A DNA stretch of 63,726 bases, from NCBI GenBank assembly GCA_937864465.1, contig CALMJU010000043.1, positions 1 to 63,726 on the forward strand. The letters run 5' to 3'. The first letter of the stretch is position 1, and each line of letters starts with the position of its first letter. The notes beneath the pieces are model-generated. The model made no database searches and had not been told where the DNA came from. It was given only the letters and a program-made list of their open reading frames with translations. Both the position numbers and the translations under genes were made by a program. Shown here in pieces: positions 36,518 to 44,895 of this stretch. The DNA is from an uncultured Acidobacteriota bacterium (GTDB lineage: Bacteria; Acidobacteriota; Polarisedimenticolia; Polarisedimenticolales; JAIQFR01).

Positions 36518-37444
36518 ATGCTCCAGTTTCGAGGCAGGCTCCGATCCGTCCTGGGGATGGGCGGCGGGCTCGTCCCGCGGGCCGTTTGGCTGGGAGCGGC
36601 GCTGCTCCTTTGGCCCGCCCCGGGGGAGGCCGCGCAGAGCCTCTACGAGTGGATCGCGACGGCGCCGGTGGTCGCGGCCGGCACGGTCGAGCACGACGAC
36701 GGGAAGTTCCTCTCCGTGCGTCTCGATCGCGTGTTCCGCGGGGACCCCGAGCCGGGCTCTCTCGTGCGCGTGGACCTCCGCCGCGCGAACCGCGAGCGGG
36801 AAGAGTGGCGAGAGGCGCTGCGCCTCGACGAGGGGACGCGGCATCTCTGGCTGCTCCGGCGCGAGGAGGATCGGAGAGGCGAGGGGCCGCCGGCGTTCGC
36901 CCTGGTCCGCGGCGTCGAGGGGACCAGGGAGCTCCCGGCGGAGGGAGACGCTCCCTGGCTGGAGGCGGTGGATCGCCTCGTCGCGATCCAGGCGCTCCAC
37001 GACGAGTTCGGGGCGTGGAAGGCCTTCCGCGGCATGCTGGAGGAGACGAACCCGCTCCTGCTCGAGACCGCCCTGGATCTCTTCGTGAAATTCCGTCGCG
37101 GCGATCCGGGCCTGCTCCCGCTCCTCCTCCCCCTCTTCGACCATCCTCGTCCCGGGCTGCGCGCGCGCTGCGCGCGCCTCGTGGGACAGATCGCGGAGAG
37201 CGAGCCGTCGGCCGCCGCCCTGGAGGCGAGCGGGATGCTCCCGGTCCTCTACGGCGCGGCCCGGCGCGACCCTTCCCCCGAGGTCCGAGAGGCCGCGACC
37301 GGAGCGATCGGGGCGGTGCGGGGCCGCGGCTCGGAAGAGGTGCTGGCAGAGATCGCGAGGGAGGATCCCGAGCAGGCCGTGCGCTACGAGGCGGAGAGGA
37401 TCCTCTTCGACCGGCGCAGGATCCAAGGATCTTCGGACCCTTAA
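36518..37444 (+). CDS. Secreted HEAT-repeat protein of unknown function
   Basis: A 308-residue protein. A hydrophobic signal-like segment (about 18-38, ending GEAAQ) predicts export. Residues about 40-125 may form a beta domain (VVAAGTVEHDDGKFLSVRLDRVFRG). The C-terminal 150 residues show HEAT-like helical repeats (HPRPGLRARCARLVGQIAE, DPSPEVREAATGAIGAVRG, DPEQAVRYEAERILF). HEAT repeats act as scaffolds. No partner is identified. The start follows the promoter by only 7 nt. Confidence 0.7.
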   Translation: MLQFRGRLRSVLGMGGGLVPRAVWLGAALLLWPAPGEAAQSLYEWIATAPVVAAGTVEHDDGKFLSVRLDRVFRGDPEPGSLVRVDLRRANREREEWREALRLDEGTRHLWLLRREEDRRGEGPPAFALVRGVEGTRELPAEGDAPWLEAVDRLVAIQALHDEFGAWKAFRGMLEETNPLLLETALDLFVKFRRGDPGLLPLLLPLFDHPRPGLRARCARLVGQIAESEPSAAALEASGMLPVLYGAARRDPSPEVREAATGAIGAVRGRGSEEVLAEIAREDPEQAVRYEAERILFDRRRIQGSSDP

Positions 37445-37524
37445 GGGCGGCCCCGATCTCCTTGAATTCCACGGTTCCGGAGTAGAATGCGGCGCCGGAG
37501 CGCAGGAGCGCTCGAGGTGGGTGC

Positions 37525-38289
37525 ATGAGCACGAGTCCCTTCCAGAACTTCATGGTTCGGTACGGCGCGGCCGAGCGGATCTTCACCGAGGGCGACCTCG
37601 CTACGACGATGTTCATCGTGCAGTCGGGAAAGGTTCGCCTGTTCCGCATGGTGGACGGCCAGAAGCGCGTCCACGGCATCATGGAGAAGGGCGATTTCTT
37701 CGGCGAGATGTCCATACTCGAGGGCCTTCCCCGGACGGTGTCCGCGGAAGCGGTCGAGGACTCCGAGCTCATCGAGATCAACAGCATGACGTTCGACAAG
37801 ATGATCAAGGGGAACATCGAGATCGCCATCCGGATGCTTCGCAAGCTCTCGATTCGCCTGCGAGAGGCGGAGAAGAAGATCGAGACCCTCCAGGCCGCGG
37901 AGGGGCGCCCGCCCCTCGTCGCGAAGATCCCGCCGGCGCCGCGGGCGCAGCCGGACGGGCGGACCGAGGCGGGCCCGCGCCTGGAGATGGAGGACGAGGA
38001 GGCGAAGTTCTTCCCCCTCGCCGCGACGGAGACCCTCATCGGTCGTTACGACCCCGTTACCGACCTCCGGCCCGACGTGGATCTCACCCAGGTGGACATC
38101 AAGCGGAGCGTTTCGAGGCGTCACGCCCGGGTCGTGCGCACCGCGGACGGGCATGTGATCACGGAGGAGGTCGGCGCGCTCAACGGCACGTTCGTCAACG
38201 GGGAGAAGCTCGTGACCGGGAAGCCCCGGCTCCTTGCGGACGGGGACCGGATCGGCCTCGGCATGGTCAAGCTCGTGTTCCGCGCCTGA
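37525..38289 (+). CDS. Cyclic-nucleotide-binding domain - FHA domain protein
   Basis: A 254-residue protein. Residues about 10-125 are a cNMP-binding beta-roll (FTEGDLATTMFIVQSGKVRLF, the phosphate-binding-cassette position reads GDFFGEMSILEGLPRTVSA, so the usual cassette Arg is R at LPRT). A helix and linker follow. Residues about 165-254 form an FHA domain with LIGR, SRRHARVV and NGTFVNGEKL, which binds phosphothreonine. There is no DNA-binding helix-turn-helix, so it is not a CRP-type regulator. It should couple a nucleotide or redox-like signal to a phosphoprotein partner. A TAGAAT 37 bp upstream of the ATG may be its -10. Confidence 0.88.
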   Translation: MSTSPFQNFMVRYGAAERIFTEGDLATTMFIVQSGKVRLFRMVDGQKRVHGIMEKGDFFGEMSILEGLPRTVSAEAVEDSELIEINSMTFDKMIKGNIEIAIRMLRKLSIRLREAEKKIETLQAAEGRPPLVAKIPPAPRAQPDGRTEAGPRLEMEDEEAKFFPLAATETLIGRYDPVTDLRPDVDLTQVDIKRSVSRRHARVVRTADGHVITEEVGALNGTFVNGEKLVTGKPRLLADGDRIGLGMVKLVFRA

Positions 38290-38296
38290 GGGCCCC

Positions 38297-38884
38297 GTGA
38301 GAGCCCTCGCGCTCGCCTTCCTCGCGCTTCTCGCTTCCTTCCTGCCGGGACGCGCGGACCCCAGGCGGCTCCCCTGGAGCGTGGACGTCGCCGTGGGGTG
38401 GGGCAGGGGCCCCGGCTCGCGCTCCCTCCTCGAGGAGACCGAGGCGGCTCTCCTCTCGGAGCTCCGCGGGCGGGGTTGCTTCCGGGAGTTCCGTCCGGTC
38501 CGGACGGGGGAGGAGGGGCCGGCCGCGGGGATCCTCCTTGAGCTGACGATCTCGGACGTCGAGGAGGAGACCCGTCACGAGCAGAGCATGGCCGAGCGCC
38601 TCGCCCCGACCGACCCCCTCGCCGCCGCGCTCGGCCAGGCGGCCGTCCTCGAGGCGGCCGTGCACCTGCGCCTCAGCGTGGTGCCGGAGGGGATCGCGCT
38701 CCGGGAAGAGAGCTTCCGCGAGCTCGTGATGAGACGCCCGGCCTCGCCGGGGGAGGACATTCACGCGGCGGCCCGGGACGAGTTCGCGAGGGAGGTGGCG
38801 CGGCGCTCGCGCGCCGTCCTCTGCAAGCGCGCTTCCGCGCGCATGGAGGAGCGCATCCGGGCCGCCCTGGGAGCGGCGCCGTGA
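38297..38884 (+). CDS. Small exported protein of unknown function
   Basis: A 195-residue protein, GTG start 7 bp after the FHA gene. A signal peptide is clear (1-20, LALAFLALLASFLPGRA). The mature part is mixed alpha/beta with a central acidic stretch (LLELTISDVEEETRHEQ) and a C-terminal helix. The layout loosely recalls envelope proteins that measure or assist outer-membrane assembly, but I cannot assign a family. Close spacing suggests co-expression with the cNMP-FHA gene. Confidence 0.6.
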   Translation: MRALALAFLALLASFLPGRADPRRLPWSVDVAVGWGRGPGSRSLLEETEAALLSELRGRGCFREFRPVRTGEEGPAAGILLELTISDVEEETRHEQSMAERLAPTDPLAAALGQAAVLEAAVHLRLSVVPEGIALREESFRELVMRRPASPGEDIHAAARDEFAREVARRSRAVLCKRASARMEERIRAALGAAP

Positions 38885-38899
38885 GCCGGGCTCCGCGCG

Positions 38900-38928
38900 T
38901 TGACCGGCGCTCGGACGCGTGCTAATTT
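38900..38928 (+). promoter_or_regulatory. trpS promoter
   Basis: TTGACC (38900-38905), 17 bp and TAATTT (38923-38928). The leader to the trpS ATG at 39014 is about 80 nt. Confidence 0.65.
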
Positions 38929-38958
38929 TCGGCCTCGTCGCAGCGGCTGCGACACACG

Positions 38959-38997
38959 CCGCGGGACGGCGTTCCTCCGCGGGCCGGGTCGGCCCGC
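38959..38997 (+). promoter_or_regulatory. Two mutually exclusive hairpins in the trpS leader
   Basis: CCGCGG at 38959-38964 can pair with CCGCGG at 38977-38982. The second copy also forms part of a stronger hairpin, GCGGGCC (38979-38985) with GGCCCGC (38991-38997) and a 5-nt loop. The two structures cannot coexist. There is no T-run, so this is not a plain terminator. Regulation by alternative folding is possible but unproven; GC-rich leaders pair easily by chance. Confidence 0.3.
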
Positions 38998-39013
38998 CAC
39001 CGCAAGCGGGGAC

Positions 39014-40012
39014 ATGGAACGGGCATCGCGACCGCGGATCCTCTCGGGGATGAGGCCCACCGGGCCGCTGCACGTCGGCCATCTGGTCGGAGCCCTCGAG
39101 AACTGGGTTTCCCTCCAGGGCTCGTACGAATGCTACTTCGCGATCGTGGACTGGCACGCGCTCACCACCGAGTACTCCGATCCCTCGGCGATCCGGGGAT
39201 ACGTCCGCGAGGTCGCCCTCGACTGGCTCTCCGCCGGCATCGACGCCGAGCGGAGCACCGTCTTCGTCCAGTCCGCGGTCCCGGAGCATGCGGAGCTGCA
39301 CCTGCTGCTCTCGATGATCGTGCCGCTCCCCTGGCTCGAGCGCGTCCCGACCTACAAGGAGCAGCGGGAGCAGCTGCAGGACAAGGACCTCAACACGTAC
39401 GGCTTTCTGGGCTATCCGCTCCTCCAGGCGGCGGACATCCTCGCGTACCGCGCGGAGGCCGTGCCGGTCGGCGAGGACCAGGTGCCGCACGTCGAGCTCT
39501 GCCGGGAGGTCGCCCGCCGGTTCAACCATCACTACGGCGCGGTGTTCCCCGAGCCCCAGGCCCTGCTCACGCCTACGCCCAGGGTCCCCGGTCTCGACGG
39601 ACGGAAGATGAGCAAGTCGTACGGCAACGCGATCTTCCTCTCGGAATCCCACGCAGCGATCGAGGACAAGCTCCTGCACCGCATGGTGACGGACCCTGCG
39701 CGGAAGCGCCGGCACGATCCGGGGAATCCCGATCTCTGCCCGGTATTCGACCATCACGAGGTCTTCTCTCCTCCGTCCACCGTCGAATGGGCCGCGGGAG
39801 GATGCAGGACCGCGGGCATCGGCTGCCGCGACTGCAAGCAGGCGCTCCTCGAGCGCTACCGCGAGCGCCTCGACCCGATCCGCGAGCGCAGGGGGCTTCT
39901 CGTGAGCAAGCCCGGCGCGGTCGATGAGATCCTGCGGCGCGGCGCGGAGCGAGCCCGGGCGTCCGCCGCGGAAACGCTCCGCGAAGTGCGCTCGGCCATC
40001 GGCATCGCGTGA
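39014..40012 (+). CDS. trpS: Tryptophanyl-tRNA synthetase
   Basis: A 332-residue class Ic synthetase, normal length. ATP-binding motif PTGPLHVGHLVGALENW (HIGH-like HVGH at about 19-22), YPLLQAADILAY, VPVGEDQVPHVEL, and KMSKS-type GRKMSKSYGNAI. It contains a four-cysteine-like pattern CRTAGIGCRDCKQ in the C-terminal part, which may hold an iron-sulfur cluster as in some thermophile TrpRS enzymes. Own promoter; its stop overlaps the scpA start. Confidence 0.96.
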   Translation: MERASRPRILSGMRPTGPLHVGHLVGALENWVSLQGSYECYFAIVDWHALTTEYSDPSAIRGYVREVALDWLSAGIDAERSTVFVQSAVPEHAELHLLLSMIVPLPWLERVPTYKEQREQLQDKDLNTYGFLGYPLLQAADILAYRAEAVPVGEDQVPHVELCREVARRFNHHYGAVFPEPQALLTPTPRVPGLDGRKMSKSYGNAIFLSESHAAIEDKLLHRMVTDPARKRRHDPGNPDLCPVFDHHEVFSPPSTVEWAAGGCRTAGIGCRDCKQALLERYRERLDPIRERRGLLVSKPGAVDEILRRGAERARASAAETLREVRSAIGIA

Positions 40013-40863
40013 TGGACGCTCCTCGCGGCGGCGCGGACCCGTCCCGGCGCCCCGAGCCGTCCGACGGAGAGTATCGAGTGAGAGTGGGAGGGTTCGAGGG
40101 CCCCTTGGACCTCCTGCTCCACCTCGTGCGCATCAACGAGGTGGACATCGCGGACATTCCGATCGTCGAGATCACCTCGCAGTACAACGCGTATCTCGAC
40201 CTGATGCGGGAGCTGAATCTGGAGATCGCCGGCGAGTACGTGGTGATGGCGGCGACCCTGATGCACATCAAGTCGAGGATGCTCCTGCCGGTGGAGGCGC
40301 CGCCGGACGGGGAGGCCCCGGGCGACCCCCGCGAGGAGCTCGTGCAGCAGCTGCGGGACTACCAGCGTTTCAAGCAGGCCGCCGAGAACCTGCAGGCGAT
40401 CGACAGCGTTCGGAGCCTGGTGTGGACGCGCGAGGGAGGGCCTCCCCCCGAGTTCGCGGGCGAGGAGCTGCTGGTCGCGGATCTCTACGATCTCATCACG
40501 GCGTTCCGGCGCCTGCTGGGGCGGCTGGACGAGGACACGCGCTTGCGCATGCGGCGGGACGACGTGTCCGTGGCGGACAAGATCGGGTGGCTCACGGACC
40601 TCCTGGAGGGCTCCGGGCCCCTCGATCTCCTGGCCGTCCTCGCGGCGATCCCGGACCGGCTGCACCGGATCGCAGCGTTCCTGGCCGTCCTCGAGATGAT
40701 GCGCCTTCGTCTGGTCGTCACGTTCCAGCGGGAGATCCTCGGAGGCATCTGGATCGCGCGGAGGGAGGACCTGGCGCCGGCAGGGGAGGCGTCCGAGGAG
40801 CAGCCGCCGGGCGACGGGGGCGAAGGACCGGCGTCGGGAGGAGAGAGGGGGAGGGAGTCGTGA
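40012..40863 (+). CDS. scpA: Segregation and condensation protein A
   Basis: A 283-residue kleisin. N-terminal FEGPLDLLLHLVRINEVDIADIPIVEIT (the SMC-neck-binding region), then IAGEYVVMAATLMHIKSRMLLP, and a C-terminal winged-helix region FLAVLEMMRLRLVVTFQRE. With SMC and ScpB it forms the bacterial condensin that organises chromosome arms. It overlaps trpS by 1 nt (TGATG; a GTG at 40009 is an alternative start) and overlaps scpB by 4 nt (GTGA). The smc gene itself is not in the window. Confidence 0.95.
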   Translation: MDAPRGGADPSRRPEPSDGEYRVRVGGFEGPLDLLLHLVRINEVDIADIPIVEITSQYNAYLDLMRELNLEIAGEYVVMAATLMHIKSRMLLPVEAPPDGEAPGDPREELVQQLRDYQRFKQAAENLQAIDSVRSLVWTREGGPPPEFAGEELLVADLYDLITAFRRLLGRLDEDTRLRMRRDDVSVADKIGWLTDLLEGSGPLDLLAVLAAIPDRLHRIAAFLAVLEMMRLRLVVTFQREILGGIWIARREDLAPAGEASEEQPPGDGGEGPASGGERGRES

Positions 40864-41612
40864 GCGAGGATCTGGCCCCGAGGGCGACGGAGGAGGCGCT
40901 CGTGGCCGCGGTCGAGGCGGTGCTCTTCGCAGCCGCGGAGCCCGTTCGCGTCGAGGAGATCGCCTCCGCGTTCGAGGGCGAGGAGCCGGCGCACATCGAG
41001 GCCGCGCTTTGCGCCCTCTCGCGCACGTACGACGAGAGGCGGAGCGGTCTTCGTCTGGAGCGGGTGGCCGGGGGCTTCCGTCTGGCGACGCGGCACGAGG
41101 TGGGCGCGTGGGTGCGGCGGTTCTTCCGCCAGCGCAACCGCACGCGCCTTTCGCCCGCCGCTCTCGAGACGCTCGCGATCGTGGCCTACAGGCAGCCCGT
41201 GACCCTGCCGGAGATCCAGGCGATCCGGGGCGTCGATCCCGGGGCGGCGCTCAAGAGCCTGCTTGACAAGAAGCTGGTCCGGATCCTCGGCAGGAAGAAG
41301 GTGGTCGGGAATCCCTTGCTCTACGGGACGTCCCGCAACTTCCTCGTACACTTCGGCCTCAACGGGCTCGAGGACCTCCCCTCGATCGACGATTTCGAGC
41401 AGTTCCTGGGCGCGATCGACGGCGCTCCGCCGCCGCTGTTCGGGAATGCGGGGGAGGGGGCGGACTTCGAGCCGCTGACGCCGGAGGAGGCCGCGGCGTT
41501 CGGCTCGGTCGCGGGCGAGGAGGCGGGAACGGAGGAGACGGCCGGAGAGGCGGAGGGTCCGGCCGGGCCCCCCGGAGCCGAGGGGGAGAACGAGGCGCCG
41601 GAGCGGGCGTGA
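40860..41612 (+). CDS. scpB: Segregation and condensation protein B
   Basis: A 250-residue ScpB. Two winged-helix domains: AAVEAVLFAAAEPVRVEEIASAF and RLSPAALETLAIVAYRQPVTLPEIQAIRGVDPGAALKSLLDK, ending with YGTSRNFLVHFGL. A long acidic, Gly/Ala-rich tail (about 190-250) follows. It dimerises and caps ScpA in the SMC complex. GTG start overlapping the scpA stop; stop overlaps rluB the same way. scpA-scpB-rluB is a widespread order. Confidence 0.95.
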   Translation: MSEDLAPRATEEALVAAVEAVLFAAAEPVRVEEIASAFEGEEPAHIEAALCALSRTYDERRSGLRLERVAGGFRLATRHEVGAWVRRFFRQRNRTRLSPAALETLAIVAYRQPVTLPEIQAIRGVDPGAALKSLLDKKLVRILGRKKVVGNPLLYGTSRNFLVHFGLNGLEDLPSIDDFEQFLGAIDGAPPPLFGNAGEGADFEPLTPEEAAAFGSVAGEEAGTEETAGEAEGPAGPPGAEGENEAPERA

Positions 41613-42427
41613 GAGAGCGGCTCCAGAAGACGCTGGCCCGGGCCGGGGTCGCGTCGCGCCGCGCCGCGGAGCGCCTGATCCTGGAGGGGCGCGTCACGGT
41701 CAACGGCGCGCAGGTCACCCGCCTCGGGACCTCCGTCGACGCCGTGCGGGACGCCATCCGGGTGGACGGGAAGAGGATCCCCGCCCCTCCCCGCGGGCAC
41801 ACCTACCTCATGCTGCACAAGCCGCGCGGATACGTCACGACGCTCCGGGATCCCGAGGGCCGGCCGACCGTCCGCGACCTGCTCCCGGGGGTCCGGGCTC
41901 GCGTCTTTCCGATCGGCCGGTTGGACTACCAGACCGAGGGGCTGCTGCTGCTCACGGACGACGGAAACCTCGCTAGGGACCTGATGCGTCCCGCGAGCTC
42001 GGTTCCCAAGACCTACCTCGCGAAGGTCCGGGGAGAGCCCTCCCGGGAGTCGCTCGCCCGACTCTGCCGCGGCATCGACCTGGACGGCCGGAGGACCCGG
42101 CCCGCGCAGGCCTGCGTGGTCCGCCGGGGCCTCAACGCGTGGGTGGAGATCACGGTCGTGGAGGGGCGAAAGCGCCAGGTTCGCAGGATGCTCGAGGCGG
42201 TCGGCCATCCCGTCGCCCGTCTCCGGAGGGTCCGATACGCGGGGCTCGGCCTCGGAAGCCTCGCGTCCGGACGCTTCCGGGAGCTCGAGGCCGGGGAGGT
42301 CGAGCAGCTCCGGCGCGCCGTCGCCCCGGCGGGAGCGCGAGTCGGCGGGGCGATGGCCGGACGCGGAGGACGCTCGGAGGGCCGGCCGGAAGGAGGCCGC
42401 CGCCCCAAGGGATCGGATTCCGCCTAA
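41609..42427 (+). CDS. rluB: Ribosomal large subunit pseudouridine synthase B (RluB/RsuA family)
   Basis: A 272-residue protein. An N-terminal S4 domain (LQKTLARAGVASRRAAERLILEGRV) precedes the catalytic domain with the family motif GRLDYQTEGLLLLTDDG, where D is the catalytic aspartate, then SSVPKTYLAKV and GRKRQVRRML. It converts a uridine of 23S rRNA to pseudouridine. The C-terminal 35 residues are a Gly/Arg-rich tail, an RNA-binding-like addition. GTG start coupled to scpB. Confidence 0.94.
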   Translation: MRERLQKTLARAGVASRRAAERLILEGRVTVNGAQVTRLGTSVDAVRDAIRVDGKRIPAPPRGHTYLMLHKPRGYVTTLRDPEGRPTVRDLLPGVRARVFPIGRLDYQTEGLLLLTDDGNLARDLMRPASSVPKTYLAKVRGEPSRESLARLCRGIDLDGRRTRPAQACVVRRGLNAWVEITVVEGRKRQVRRMLEAVGHPVARLRRVRYAGLGLGSLASGRFRELEAGEVEQLRRAVAPAGARVGGAMAGRGGRSEGRPEGGRRPKGSDSA

Positions 42428-42449
42428 TCCCCTGATAACTCGACGGTTC

Positions 42450-42478
42450 TTGACACGGCGCGGCTTCTTCTCTACGAT
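42450..42478 (+). promoter_or_regulatory. Strong promoter of rpsA
   Basis: TTGACA (42450-42455), exactly 17 bp, TACGAT (42473-42478). The leader of about 110 nt contains a GC-rich hairpin (CCCGGCC region near 42511-42534) and a short ORF. S1 often represses its own mRNA, and a structured leader fits that. Confidence 0.7.
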
Positions 42479-42554
42479 GTCGGATTTGTCGGCGCGCTAC
42501 GCGCGACCGGCAGCCCGGCCCGAGCGGCCCGGCAACATCGAGAGTGACGCGTCC

Positions 42555-42599
42555 ATGACGGTGTCGCTCGCGCGCAGGAGGTCAGTCGTCCACTCATGA
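42555..42599 (+). CDS. Possible 14-codon leader ORF before rpsA
   Basis: ATG at 42555 opens a 14-residue frame (MTVSLARRRSVVHS) that stops at TGA 42597-42599, overlapping the rpsA ATG (ATGA). The only good Shine-Dalgarno, AGGAGG, lies inside it, about 14 nt before the rpsA start. That spacing is longer than ideal, so rpsA may depend on coupling to this ORF. No ribosome-binding site clearly precedes the short ORF itself, so its translation is uncertain. Confidence 0.3.
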   Translation: MTVSLARRRSVVHS

Positions 42600-44437
42600 G
42601 CACCCAAGAGAGATCGTCCGAAGCCAACGAGAGCGCCCCGATGCAGGACGCGCCCGATCCGGCGGCGAGCCCCGCCGCGGCCGTGGCGCCCGGAGACCAG
42701 AGCGCCGCCGAGCCCGAGTCCCTCGACGAGATCGAGGACTTCGGGAAGGCGTTCGCGCAGTGGGAGGGCGGCCTCAAGCCCCTGAAGGAAGGCGAGGTCG
42801 TTCACGGGCGGGTGATCAAGATCCTCGACAAGGAAGTGATCGTCGATGTCGGCTACAAGTCCGAAGGGGTGATCGACATCGACGAGGTCCGGGGTCCCGA
42901 CGGCGCCCTCACCGTCCAGGAGGGGGATCGCATCGAGGTCCTGCTCGAGAAGACGGAGAACAGCGACGGCTACGTGGTCCTCTCGCGCGAGAAGGCCGAG
43001 AAGATGAAGATCTGGGACGAGGTCGAGCGGGCCTACGAGACGGGAGAGCCGGTCCTCGGCCGCATCGTCGACCGGATCAAGGGAGGACTCAAGGTCGACA
43101 TCGGGGTCCCGGCGTTCCTTCCCGGCTCCCTCGTCGACGTCCGGCCCGTGCGCAACCTCGACTCGCTTCGGGGGCAGCAGCACCGGATGCGCGTGATCAA
43201 GGTCAACAAGCGCAGGGGGAACATCGTCCTGTCCCGCAAGGCCGTTCTGGAGGAGGAGAACGCCGAGAAGAAGAAGAAGACGCTCGCGGACCTCGAGGAA
43301 GGGAAGGTCCTCCGCGGCGTGGTGAAGAACCTCACCGAGTACGGCGCGTTCATCGATCTCGGCGGGATCGACGGACTCCTGCACATCACGGACATGGCCT
43401 GGGGGCGCATCGGCCATCCCTCCGAGAAGTTCCAGATCGGGGACGAGGTGGACGTCGTCGTCCTCAAGTTCGACCGCGAGAGAGAGCGCGTCTCGCTCGG
43501 GTTCAAGCAGCTCCAGGAGGATCCCTGGGAGACCGCCGCGACGAAGTACCCGCCGCAGACGCGAATCCGCGGCAAGGTGGTGAGCCTCACGGATTACGGC
43601 GCGTTCGTCGAGGTCGAAGAGGGGATCGAGGGGCTGATCCACGTCTCCGAGATGTCCTGGACGAAGCGGGTGAAGCATCCGTCGAAGATCCTGACCGTCG
43701 GGGACTGGGTGGAGTGCGTGGTCCTCGACACGGACCAGGAAGGACGCCGCCTGTCGCTGGGCCTCAAGCAGACCGAGCCCAATCCCTGGGACCTCATCGA
43801 CACGAAGTACCGCGTCGGCGACGTGATTCGCGGCAAGGTTCGGAACATCACCGACTTCGGCGCGTTCGTCGAGGTCGAGGAGGGGATCGACGGGCTCGTG
43901 CACATCTCCGACCTGTCCTGGACCCGCCGCGTGAAGCACCCGAGCGAGGTCTTCAAGAAGGGGGACGACGTCGAGGCGGTCATCCTCAAGATCGACTCGG
44001 AGAACCAGCGGCTCTCCCTGGGAGTGAAGCAGCTCCAGCCCAACGTCATCGAGGACTTCTTCCGCAGCCACGGGGTGGGGGACATCCTGACCGGGAAGAT
44101 CGTCCGTCTCACCGAATTCGGGGCGTTCGTCGAGCTCTTCGAGGGGATCGAGGGCCTCGTGCACGTCTCCGAGATGGCCAAGGAGCGGATCGAGAAGCCC
44201 GAGGACCTCTTCTCCGTGGGGCAGCAGGTGCGGGCGAAGATCATCAAGGTGGATCCTCTGGAGAAGAAGATCGGCCTCTCGATCAAGGCGGCTCTCGACG
44301 AGCCCGAGGAAGCGGGAGTCGACTCCTATCGCGTTTCGCAAGAGGGAGACGGGAGCGCCACCCTGGGGGACGTCATCTCGCCGGACCTCTTCCGGCCGCG
44401 CGCGGGGGAGGAGGACTCCGGGCGGGGAGCGGAGTGA
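42596..44437 (+). CDS. rpsA: 30S ribosomal protein S1
   Basis: A 613-residue S1 with six S1 RNA-binding repeats, starting roughly at residues 60, 148, 236, 322, 409 and 496. The later four share the repeat core GAF(I/V)(D/E)(L/V)...G(L)(I/V/L)H(I/V)(S/T)(E/D)M. S1 brings mRNA to the 30S subunit and is needed for structured or SD-poor leaders. This matters here, since several genes look leaderless or lack an SD. It is followed by an ihfB-like gene, the classic rpsA-ihfB order. Confidence 0.96.
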   Translation: MSTQERSSEANESAPMQDAPDPAASPAAAVAPGDQSAAEPESLDEIEDFGKAFAQWEGGLKPLKEGEVVHGRVIKILDKEVIVDVGYKSEGVIDIDEVRGPDGALTVQEGDRIEVLLEKTENSDGYVVLSREKAEKMKIWDEVERAYETGEPVLGRIVDRIKGGLKVDIGVPAFLPGSLVDVRPVRNLDSLRGQQHRMRVIKVNKRRGNIVLSRKAVLEEENAEKKKKTLADLEEGKVLRGVVKNLTEYGAFIDLGGIDGLLHITDMAWGRIGHPSEKFQIGDEVDVVVLKFDRERERVSLGFKQLQEDPWETAATKYPPQTRIRGKVVSLTDYGAFVEVEEGIEGLIHVSEMSWTKRVKHPSKILTVGDWVECVVLDTDQEGRRLSLGLKQTEPNPWDLIDTKYRVGDVIRGKVRNITDFGAFVEVEEGIDGLVHISDLSWTRRVKHPSEVFKKGDDVEAVILKIDSENQRLSLGVKQLQPNVIEDFFRSHGVGDILTGKIVRLTEFGAFVELFEGIEGLVHVSEMAKERIEKPEDLFSVGQQVRAKIIKVDPLEKKIGLSIKAALDEPEEAGVDSYRVSQEGDGSATLGDVISPDLFRPRAGEEDSGRGAE

Positions 44438-44509
44438 GGTAGACTGGGCCGCGGCGAAGGGGGCACGCCGGTGGGAATCGAGACGAGCGGCGCCGCCGGA
44501 GGGCGGGCG

Positions 44510-44845
44510 ATGACCAAGGCCGACTTGGTCGAAGAAGTCATGAAGGTCTCGAGCCTCAGCAAGAAGCATGCGGAGATCGTGGTGAACACGGTCTTCGACG
44601 CGATCGTCGAGGCCCTTCAGCAGGACGACAAGATCGAGCTCCGAGGATTCGGGAGCTTTCGCGTTCGCCGGCGCCGGTCCCGCCAGGGAAGGAACCCCAA
44701 GACGGGCGACCGGGTCGCCGTTCCGGCCAAGCGCATCCCGTACTTCAAGCCCGGGAAAGAGCTGAAGGACCTGATCAACGGCGAGGGCGGGGCGTCGCCC
44801 CCCGCCGGCGGGCGGGCGGCGGCGGACGCCGCTTCCGACATCTGA
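44510..44845 (+). CDS. ihfB: IHF-beta-like DNABII protein
   Basis: A 111-residue protein: MTKADLVEEVMKVSSLSKKHAEIVVNTVF, IELRGFGSFRVRRRRSRQGRNPKTG and YFKPGKELKDLING, followed by a low-complexity tail of about 20 residues. It lies directly downstream of rpsA, the position of ihfB (himD) in proteobacteria, which supports the beta-subunit call. ATG 44510 has GGAGGGCG before it. A second DNABII gene is at 32072-32350 and could be its partner or an HU. Confidence 0.85.
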   Translation: MTKADLVEEVMKVSSLSKKHAEIVVNTVFDAIVEALQQDDKIELRGFGSFRVRRRRSRQGRNPKTGDRVAVPAKRIPYFKPGKELKDLINGEGGASPPAGGRAAADAASDI

Positions 44846-44895
44846 CGGGGCGGACGCGCCGCTTCCCCCGCGGGCGGGGCCGGGGCCGGTTTTCG

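Noticed and set aside
38929-39013. T-box riboswitch before trpS (and before valS)
   Set aside because: No T-box sequence, specifier loop or terminator is present; the valS gap is only 18 bp.
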